Notes under the pieces: generated by a model
The model's input: only the letters and a program-made list of their open reading frames with translations
Told to the model about the DNA's origin: nothing
Database searches by the model: none
Source of the DNA: Ettlia oleoabundans
Taxonomy: Eukaryota; Chlorophyta; Chlorophyceae; Chlamydomonadales
Assembly: GCA_019693395.1 (NCBI GenBank)
Contig: JAAMXP010001055.1
Coordinates: 1 to 15,487 of the forward strand
Direction of reading: 5' to 3'
DNA: 15,487 bases
Program-made: the position numbers and the translations under genes
Shown here: piece by piece, positions 1 through 8,700 of the stretch
Layout: the number at the start of each line of letters is the position of its first letter
How positions within the stretch are numbered: position 1 is the first letter of the stretch

Positions 1-279
1 GGGTGGTGGTGGGGAGTAGGATCACAGGTGTGGGTGATTATGCTTAATGGGCAGGCTGCTTGTTCCTTGCACCATGTGCACGCGCCAAATGCCACTCAGC
101 CAGCCTACTGGCAAGTCTTATCTGTTATTCAGGAAACCATCAGTGCCCTGCCCTGCACCCACATAAACATCACCCCAACCCCATCCGTAAATTTCGTGAC
201 TTATGTACACCAGTCAACCCCACTCTACTCCCACCCCCGTTTAAACAATCTGCTCTCGTCTTCCGCACTCCCCAACCAG
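1..279 (+). other. Intron of the AP-2 alpha gene (3' part)
   Basis: This stretch precedes the first recognisable alpha-adaptin exon and ends in an acceptor (CCAACCAG) at 279. It opens with a GGT/GTGG-rich run and then becomes C- and A-rich. An ORF runs through it, but the part before 280 resembles nothing in adaptins, whereas the residues from 280 on match the family directly. I read it as the tail of an intron whose donor lies upstream of the window. Confidence 0.7.
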
Positions 280-3200
280 GCGGAGATAGTTGATGAGCTG
301 CTGTCCTACCTCACACTGGCAGACTACAGCATGAGGGAGGAGCTGGTACTCAAGACCGCCGTGCTGGCTGAGCGGTGAGGCGGTTGTGACGGGCTGTACA
401 ATTGAGGTACAGGAGAAAGGTGTGGGGACTGGGAAGGGAGTGGGACGGGAGAGATGGCATGCAAGGCGGTATCAGTACGGGTGGAATGGCCTTGAGGCAG
501 AAGGCTTGATTGCCGCCAAACAAGTTAGCAGGCAGGGGGGCTTTTGAGCGGGGCAATGCAGGGACAGAGAGGGAGCAGCAGCAAGGCAGCGCTGGGCTGG
601 GCTTGGGCAGGAAGCGGAGTATCCCGGCCGCCACTCTGTCTCAGTACGCATTCCGCCTATGAGCCTCAATGGCCTTCCCGCTTTGTTGTGCCTCACTCCT
701 GGCCATGTCGTCCCATTAATCCCTGCCGTACCATCTTGCATCTTCTGGCCACTTAGTGCCAGCCACAATTCCCAATACCCCACCCTCCGTATGTGCCGCT
801 TCCCTGCAGGTTCCTGCCCTCCCTTGAGTGGTATGTTGACTCCATGCTCACCCTGATGGAGCGCGCTGGCGACTCCGCCATCAACGACCTGTGGCACAGC
901 GTGGCGCAGCTGGTCACCAACAACCCGCAGCTGCAGCCCTATGCCGCTCGCCGCTCGGTTGAGGCACTGCGCAGGGGCGCTTCGTACGAGGTCTTTGTCA
1001 AGTGCACTGGATTCCTGCTCGGGGAGTATGGGCCGGCGCTTTCGGCCAGTGGGGAGGTGCCGCTGATGGAGCAGTTCAAGCTGCTGCAGGAGCGGTTTGT
1101 GGCCGCAAGCCCTGAAACTAAGGTGACACGGGGCAGCTGGGGTGTGGATTGGGTCTGGTAGCAGGCAGCATGGAGTGCGCCTGGCTCTTACTTGCCTTTC
1201 TGCTGGCGCTGACCATGGACGTGGTGTTTGGCTCGCTGCACCCTGCCCAAATTCTGCATGCACGTTGTTCTCATATCTATTCTGTATTGGTAATCCATGA
1301 CCTGGAATTATGAACTGCTTGGAAATGCAAGGCGTTCCAACGCCAACTTTTGGGAACTGCTTGTGCATCCCACACACACTTGTAGGCCTTGCTGCTGACC
1401 GCCTACGAAAAGTTTGTTGTGGCGGAGCCCGGGAATGCACCGCTACGTGAGGCTGTGGATGCGGTACTGCAGCGGTATGCCTCCACCCTGGACGCTGAGC
1501 TGGCACAGCGTGCCATTGAGTACCGCAGCCTGGCTGCACGTCACGACGTGGCGGCTGCCGCCTTGCAGCCACTGCCCAAGTGGGAGCGCCGCGCCTCGCT
1601 GCTGCTGCGCCGCCTGGCAGAGAAGGAGGTGGGTGCATGGGTGATTGGTTGAATAGCTGCCTGTGGTGGGTGGCTTCCCTAATGGTGGGCAGGCCACTTG
1701 AAAGTTGCCTACATCTACCGAAAGGGCAGGTTCGTGTTGGGGATTGCGTGGGTCGGGCGTGCCGACCTTGCCGCTGGTGGTGGCAAATTGGCGGTAATCC
1801 ATGCGTGGTTGCTGGCTGGCTGGCGCTTGCAGGGTGAGGATGCTGATGAGGCGCGGGAACTGCCTGCCTGGATGCACCAGGTGGAAAGCGCAGACGCTGC
1901 GTCCACCAGCGATGGCTCCGCACCGCCCCCCAGCCTGGGCCTGCCCGGCTCTTCGCCCGGCACCGCCAAGGCTGCCGGCAATGGCGCCGCCGACCTCCTT
2001 GATCTGCTGGGTGAGTGATTTGGTGGGCAGCCCGTGCAACCCAGGGGGGATGTGATCGGCAGGCAACACAGCAGGCAAACTGGCAGGCGAAGCATCGGGC
2101 GATGCAGGAAAAAGCACGTGCGCGGTGGGCTTGAAAATGGCATGGGCTCAGGCTCATTTGGTGTGCTCAAGTCGTGGGAAGGTTCTACAAAAAAATGGAG
2201 GAGCTGTTCCGGGCTGACGGCGTTGGCTTTTGCTGCTCGTTGTAAGGAATGCGTTGCCGAACTTCGCCTGCCTTGTTAGCAACTGGTTAACAAGTCCCCC
2301 GGGCCCTTCTTACCACCCTGCTTCCTGCATGCTGCATCCCTCACCAGCCACAACCCCTCGGCCTGCACACGGTCTGCCTTCCTGCAGACCTCAGCGATAC
2401 ACCTCCCAAGGCCAACGGTGTGGGGTCGCCGGGAGCGACGGCAGCCTCCGCAGAGCTGGCCCCCGCTGCTGCGCCGACTGGAGCGGCAGCGGCTGCTGCT
2501 GCAGGCCCTGCGGGCGTGATGGATCTGCTTTCCTCCCTTGGCAGCCCCACTGCAGCACCGCCATCACCACAGCAGCCCACTGCTGCTGCCACCGATCCCT
2601 TTGGTGCGGAGCCCGCTCCTGTGGCAGCCGCGCCGCTGTCACCAGTGCGTGCTGCCCCGCCGCCGCCAGCAGCGATGGCGGCTCCTGCAGCGGTACCACT
2701 GGCGCAGGCCGCAGGGACGCCTGCACCTGCCTCTGATGATCCTTTCGGCGCCGACGCCTTTGCGGCGGCATCTGCAGGGCCGCCGCCCATCCAGCCTGTG
2801 GGCGATGTGGGTGCATGGTACCGCAAACTGTGCTCCTCCACCAGCGGCATCCTGTACGAGGATCAGTACCTGCAGGTGCGTCTGCAGGGATGTCGCCGCA
2901 CACTTGTATGCCCCGTGTGTCTGTTCGGTCGCTTGCATGCCTTCCAATCGCCTAGTCCACTTCCCGCACCGCCCCCAAGCCCCACTCCTTTTGTTTTGTA
3001 TGGGTGTGCATATAGCACACTGTCGACGCCAGCTGTCAGCCATGCCTCTTAGATTTTCAACGTTCTGAACCTCTATGATCTCGCTTCCTGATCAGGTGGG
3101 GATGAAATCCCAGCTGGGTGGTGCAACGGCGCAGCTTGTGCTGTTCCTTGGAAACAAGGCAGCGGAGACTCTGCAGGAGGTGGCAGTGGTGGTGCCTCCC

Positions 3201-3934
3201 AGCCCCGCCTTTTCCCTGCAGCTAGGCACGCCCGTGCCGCAGCTGTTGGAGCCAAAGAAGCAGGCGAGCTTGAGCTGCCACTGTCTTAGCTGTTAAGGAG
3301 CCTCCAATACGCGGAAGTGTGTTGATTTGCAGCAGGGTCCGTGTGGGTACATTAGCCGATGCACTGTGGGGGACAGCCGCCTTGTCAACTTGCATTAGGT
3401 GGTTACACTTCCCTGTCTTCTGCCCTGCAGGTGCAAGTGCCGTTGTCTGCTACGTGCACGGCTCCTTCTCTGACCGTGCCCGTGGTTCAGCTGGGCTACC
3501 GTGTGCCCAGCACTGGCCAGGTGCTGAGCCGCACCCTGGACCTGCCCCTTGTGCCCACCAAGTTCTGCACGCCTGTGGAGGTGTCGCTGGCAGTGTTTGC
3601 GCAGCGGTGGCAGCAGGTGGCTGGGGCGCCACTCAAGCTGAGTGAGGGGTTGGGCGGTGGTGGTGCAAGCCTTGCGCGTGCCACTGCCGAGGCGGCGCTG
3701 CCAGCCCTGGGCTTCAAGATCCTGGCTGGGCTGGATGATGGCGGTTCCAGCGTGGCGGCAGCCTGCGTATTCCACTGCGGCGGGGTGGGTAGCACCGCGC
3801 CGCGCCAGGTGCCCTGCATGGTCAAGCTGGAGGGCGTGGGCTCACCCACCGCCACCCTGGCGGTCGCCACCACCGACGCCTTGGTGACCGACGCGCTGCG
3901 GCAGACGCTGAAGAAGCTGCTGGTAAAGGCCTAG
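280..3934 (+). CDS. AP2A: AP-2 complex alpha subunit (alpha-adaptin), C-terminal part
   Basis: Large subunit of the AP-2 clathrin adaptor, which acts at the plasma membrane in endocytosis. Exons: 280-374, 810-1122, 1386-1628, 1833-2010, 2388-2875, 3096-3263, 3431-3934. Their phases all match and give 662 residues to a TAG stop. The first three exons (to about residue 217 of this part) are the end of the helical trunk, with family blocks such as MREELVLKTAVLAER, LVTNNPQLQPYA and GFLLGEYG. Exons 4-5 are an Ala/Pro-rich hinge. Exons 5-7 form the bilobal ear: LYEDQYLQ, LVLFLGNKAAETLQ, then the platform lobe ending in LKKLLVKA. The platform keeps the FxQRW block (Trp codon 3608-3610) at the place of the ligand-binding Trp of mammalian alpha. 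The ear and the trunk blocks favour alpha over AP-1 gamma. The N-terminal ~380 residues are outside the window. The last intron appears to be GC-AG. Confidence 0.93.
3264..3430 (+). other. GC-AG intron in AP-2 alpha
   Basis: Exon 6 ends CAG at 3261-3263 and is followed by GCGAGC instead of GT. The acceptor is TGCCCTGCAG, ending at 3430. Joining here gives PKKQ-VQVPLS, which lines up with the RAQVQSPLEV region of plant alpha-adaptins without a gap. Reading on without splicing hits a stop at 3293-3295. No nearby GT restores the match. Confidence 0.75.
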
Positions 3935-4054
3935 ACACCGAGCTGCCTCGTTGCACTGCTGCACTAATTGGCCCAGTCGACTTTTACGCTGCATTCTGGC
4001 CTTCCTTCTCAACTTGTTTGTGTTGCCATCTCCTGGCCTCGAGCGTCACCCACA

Positions 4055-4059
4055 TGTAA
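4055..4059 (+). terminator. Poly(A) signal TGTAA of the AP-2 alpha gene
   Basis: TGTAA, the usual chlorophyte poly(A) signal, lies 121 bases after the AP-2 alpha stop codon and is the first copy I see after it. It would place the transcript end near 4070-4080, leaving little more than 170 bases before the RPS17 start codon. Confidence 0.55.
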
Positions 4060-4245
4060 AGTGCGCGCATATTCGCTAAAGGCGCGATGGGGAGCTCGTA
4101 TTGGCCAGCTATGGCGCCGACATTCTAGCCCCAGGCTCACAGCACACGAAGCATCTGCGGCTAATGCGGCATCGCAAGCCACACATTGTCCTCGCCCATT
4201 GCAGCTATTACCCCCTTGACGCCAGCAGTGGTCACCGAGGCAGCC

Positions 4246-4811
4246 ATGCAGGCGATTGGTGCGAGCACATTCCGCGGCACTGGCGTGCAGCAGCAGCAGC
4301 GCGCCGCAGCCCGTCCAACGGCTTCCGGCTTGCGTGTGTACGCGGCCCAGTCCCTTCAGGGCAAGGTCGTCTCGACCGCCACCAGCAAGACGGCTGTGGT
4401 CGAAGTGGCGACACTTCAAGTGCACCCTGTGTATCAGAAGCGCGTGCGGATCACCAAGAAGTACCAGGCGCATGATGAGCAGCAGATGTGCCAAGTGGGC
4501 GACACGGTGGTGCTGGCACCCAGCCGCCCGCTGAGCAAGAGCAAGCGGTGAGGTTGATTTGCCAGCAAGGGCAGTCAGTATTGCAGTATAGTCCCTCCAC
4601 TAATGACAATAGCGAAATGCAGAGGATGATAAAGGCAGCGGCAGAGGGGTGGCCCTGTCAGGCTTGCAGCGGTGGGCGTCATGCAAATGCCACGGAGCAT
4701 GCGGCGTTCAACAGGTTGCTGCTGACCAGTCCTATGCGTGCTGCTGTGCCCCCATTTCCCACCACCGACTGCAGGTTCACGGTGGAGAGCATCGTGAAGA
4801 AGGCCCAGTAA
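4246..4811 (+). CDS. RPS17: Plastid 30S ribosomal protein uS17 (nucleus-encoded)
   Basis: Small-subunit protein that binds 16S rRNA in the chloroplast ribosome. Exons 4246-4547 and 4775-4811 join in phase (CG|G) to give 112 residues. Residues 1-32 are rich in Ala, Arg, Gln, Ser and Thr with no acidic residue and end in GLRVYAAQS, which looks like a chloroplast transit peptide with a cleavage site near VYA. The mature part has the S17 blocks LQGKVVSTATSKTAVVEV, HPVYQKRVRITKKYQAHD, QVGDTVVLAPSRPLSKSKR and FTVESIVKKAQ. YQAHD favours the plastid form over the mitochondrial one. I chose the ATG at 4246 because it gives a normal transit peptide; the frame stays open further upstream but without another ATG. 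An acceptor-like TTGCAG ending at 4204 could mean a 5' UTR intron. Confidence 0.9.
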
Positions 4812-5198
4812 AAGGACCGGCCGGGTTTACTCCTCCTCCCTGCTTTCGCTCAAGGTGGGCGGCAACGCCTGCGGTGCGGTGGACATGCCACGTCCTGCCA
4901 TGTGCCTCACTTCCTTGCACTTGTGTGCTGAATGTGCATTTCAGGTTGAGTTTAATGCCTGCACGCCTGCTTCTGGCAACTGTGCAGAGCCCTTTTGTGT
5001 CATTGATTGCTGCTCATCTCAAGCGCCATCGGGTTTAGAGGCGCCCTGCCCACGCTTGCGATAAAACAGACAGCTGACGCAAGCCGTTGCCCTTTCACCC
5101 TTGAACCTCCTGCTGCAGATGCTTTCCGCTCCCTGCACCCAAACCCCTTTCTAAGCTATTGGTAGGCTTCTCGCTTTCACTGGCACTATTGGCAATGC

Positions 5199-5203
5199 TG
5201 TAA
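5199..5203 (+). terminator. Poly(A) signal TGTAA of RPS17
   Basis: First TGTAA I see after the RPS17 stop, about 388 bases downstream, followed by an A-rich run. It faces the poly(A) signal of the convergent SAC1 gene about 100 bases away. Between 4812 and this site I see only untranslated sequence. Confidence 0.6.
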
Positions 5204-5300
5204 CAAAAATGCAATCGCTACAGTGCGCAAGCATCACTGTTGCTCAGGGGAATTCACAGATGGTATGGCAGACTGAACGAATCCCCTCTTCCTTTGCTGA

Positions 5301-5305
5301 TTACA
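5301..5305 (-). terminator. Poly(A) signal TGTAA of SAC1
   Basis: TTACA on the + strand is TGTAA on the - strand. It is the first copy I see downstream of the SAC1 stop at 5740 and implies a 3' UTR of about 440-450 bases. Bases 5306-5739 hold no other gene that I can support. Confidence 0.6.
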
Positions 5306-5739
5306 CAGCGGGTTGTCAACGACGCGTACACAATTGCACACACAAGCGGAATGAGGTTGCAGACAGTAATGCTCTGTAGGCAGCAAACACAAAGTGACAG
5401 GGCCATCAGTCGAGCTCCTTTGCAGCTTGCAACAGCCTGTGTGGTGACGCTGAGTGCGTTTAGGGCTCCTGCTGTTGCACCCGCGTCTCCGCTGATTGCC
5501 GCCGCCAGACAGTATGGGAATTGAGTGAAAAGCGGCCGCGGGCCGTGGCTGGCTGCACATGATCTGGGCAGGTTGGAGCAGGCTTCTGGCAACCGCAGAC
5601 ACAATGCCTACCGCAGATGTGCGCGCAACATCTGGTGCAATGTGCAGTGGCGGACATGGCCTTTGACAGTCTGGCCGGGCGCAGGGATGGAAGTTGAGAG
5701 CTAGTACATGTTCAATAGCCAGCATCAGCACTGGCTGCC

Positions 5740-8700
5740 TCAGTGCCAGGGCGCGGCATGTTCCGGGCTGAGCTGAGGCTGGTCCACGAGCATGCTGCCC
5801 CGCCTCATCATCAGCACCACCACCGCTACTGCCAGAAGCAGGGGCGCCACCACCTGCTGCAGCAGCGCAGAGGGTGCCGCGTGCAGCAGCCCATTGCCTC
5901 CGCCGCTAGCTGCCCCTGCCGCTGCAGTAAGGGCCTGCAGATTGACTGCTGCAAGCACCGCCAGCGCGGAGGCGGTCAGCAGGGGCACGGCGGGGGAGCC
6001 CCTGGGGTGGAAGGGAGCAGGCTTGCCTGCAATGGCAGGGTTAGGGAGTGGGGTGCAGCGAACGCGAGCTTTCAGCAAACGCTCTGTGCAAACACAGAAG
6101 CGCACGCAAGTTTTGTGTCCCGCGAGTGGCGTGTGACAGCAGCTGTGCTGATAGCAAAAAATGAAGTAGGACAGGCGGAAAGCCAGCTAAGAAGCCCCAA
6201 GACGTTGCGCGTTGCCCCACAGACTACCGCGCACCACCAGTCCAGGATGACAAAAAATCTTACCAGGTGCCACCACGTATGCCCCTGTGACCAGATCAAT
6301 TGCGTCCTGCTTGGACCCATCCTCAAAGTTGTTCAGGTAGTAGCTGCGGGGTGGGAGTGGGGGTGGGGCGCACCTTAAAGAGCTGTGTCTGCCTCAAACC
6401 TGCAACAAATTATTCCCCCAGCTGGACCGAGTGCGGGCGCACGAGGGAAGCATGGATGGCTCATGTACTCGCCGCTGCACACGGCGCCTCGTCCCCTGTG
6501 CTTCTCCTGCAAATGCACTGAAACAGCCGCTGTCGCCCACCGTGTCAGCGACTTGGCACCGTCATCCATGAGCCCCCACAGGTCGCGCTTGCCTGTGCGG
6601 GTGAATGCGCTCTTCATGGCTCCTGTGCCTGCAGCAGGGTGGGGAGGGCGGGCGTGAGTGTCGCCAAATGCAAGAGCGCAAAGGCGTGTGGTGACAACCA
6701 GGAACGGACAGTGTGGTGGGAGCACTGGCACCAATCAGGGTTGCTACAGCGAGCGTATGCAGTTGTTAGGTGGGTTGGATGGTTGGGTGGGTGCAAGGCA
6801 GGCAAAGCGTGTGTAAAGATGTGACCCTCGTGATGTGGTGCCTTACATGTGTGCTGGCACGCTGCAATCGTGCACCACGCTATGTGATTGGCATGCGGTC
6901 CTGCTGTACTGCAGTGGCGTACATACCTGCGTACTGCCTTGACACCTCATCACCGTGGTCTGCCCACATGGAGCGGAAGGCCAGGTCCAGCTGCACGAGC
7001 GGCAGTGAGCAACACTGGGCAGTGGGGTGTGGTTGCCCGGGGTGGGGGTGGTTGCCCCAGACGCGGGAAGTCCTCACAACATTGCCTCACTGCCCGCTCA
7101 AATGTCGGTCTGCTGAACCAATTCTGTCGGTTGAGCGCTTCTTGCCCACATGAAGTACATTCTAAGAGGGGCAATTTCAGGAGGCCATGAGGTGCGGGTT
7201 ATGTTTGACACGCAGACCAGCTGGATGCCCTCCACCCACCTACCCGCACCCACCCACCCTACCACACACACCTCTGGCAGGGCCTGCGGGAGCGTGTGCC
7301 CCTCGTGCATCAGCCCCAGGCGCTGCAGCAGGTGCTCCAGCTGGCGCCTGCCCAGCATGCCCTGCAGAGGAAACAACGGAATGGGGCCAGCAGTGGACAG
7401 TGTAAATGTGTGGATGTTCCTGCTTGTTGAACCAATTCTCAAACATCTTGAAGAGAGGTGCTACGTGACAAGTCTAGATTGTAAGTAATGCCTCTGTGGA
7501 TGTTGCAGGGACCCTGCAACATCCCCCTCTGCTGCCCCCTTCCTTGCACGCTAACGAGCCACGTTTACTCATAGGCATCCCCACTGCACTCATGACAGCT
7601 TGCCGTTGCCTTGATTGCTCTTCATGTCCAATACAAATTCCCAGCCCCCACTCTGCCCTACCCAGCGCGCAACAAATCACTAATTCAAACAGACACCACC
7701 TCCACAGAAATGGAAAGGCGCCCCACCTGCACCACGTTTGTGCGGTCCAGGCAGTCGATGCAGTTGGTGCGGAAGACGCCGTGCTGCTCCGCCACGGTGC
7801 CCGCGTTGTCACGGAACCAGTAGCCAAAGCGATGGATATCGTTGGAAATGGCCTGGCAATGTTCAAGTCAGGGACGGCAAAGGAGGATGCACTGGATCAT
7901 TGGCAGGGAGTGAGACTGAGATGAGATGGCATGGGCAGGGTTGTGTGACGATGAGTGAATGGTGGGAAGAAGACGGGGGGTGGGGGGTGGGGGTGGGGGT
8001 GGGGGGGGGGGTATGGGCATAGGTATAGAAACCGAAGTAAGAGGGACCTGGGTACATGTTGATGCTGGCACTGCAAACAAATGCGAGGCAGCAACTAGCA
8101 CTCGATCACCACGTGACAAAACCGAGCAATGGATTCCAGCCACCACCACGTTTGTGACAGAAGAATTACGCCGGAAAAGGCAAACAGCAGTGCCTCACCC
8201 CCCACAGCACGCTGAGCCGCGCATAGTTGGTGGCCCCGCACTGCTTGTGAAAGTCAAAGGGCTCCAGACGGAAGCTGACTGTATTGCCGGCATGAGAAGT
8301 ACCGTCGGTGCTGCCGCCAGCTCCTGAGGCCCCGAGCCCTGCAGCTGCCTCTGCATATGCCGCCGACAGCTTGCCCTCCCGCCCAGTCTGGTTGGCAAGG
8401 TTGATTGCAACAACCTCCTGCGGCAGGGAGGCAGTTGGTGCGGGGCGGTTTTGCGTGACTGCAGGTCTGCAGCTGGACACAGGTGGATCAGCGTCAACGG
8501 AGGAAACCGTTGAAGGCCCCAGAAACTGATACTGCTGCGGAAGCTGGGCCTACTAAAGTGATGCTTGCCATGCCGCCCGTTGGCCTCCGCCATTGTTAAC
8601 GGAGCACTAAGAAGCAGGGCAAGCAACCCCTTGCCGAGCCAGTGGCAGCCAACCACCCCAGTAGCCCGCCCGCCAGCCAGCCAACCCACCCAGTGAAGCC

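Noticed and set aside
472..2157. Long - strand ORF of 561 codons
   Set aside because: It lies antisense to AP-2 alpha exons 2-4 and their introns. Its Arg/His/Pro/Cys-rich translation is typical of the reverse of GC-rich coding DNA and resembles no family.
2391..2903. - strand ORFs of about 170 codons, Ala/Gly-rich or Arg/Gln-rich
   Set aside because: They are shadows of the Ala/Pro-rich hinge exon of AP-2 alpha.
8417..8480. Longer SAC1 exon 7 starting at an earlier acceptor near 8463
   Set aside because: It would insert about 15 residues absent from SAC1 proteins, while the acceptor at 8418 gives a gap-free match ([15 protein letters not shown]).
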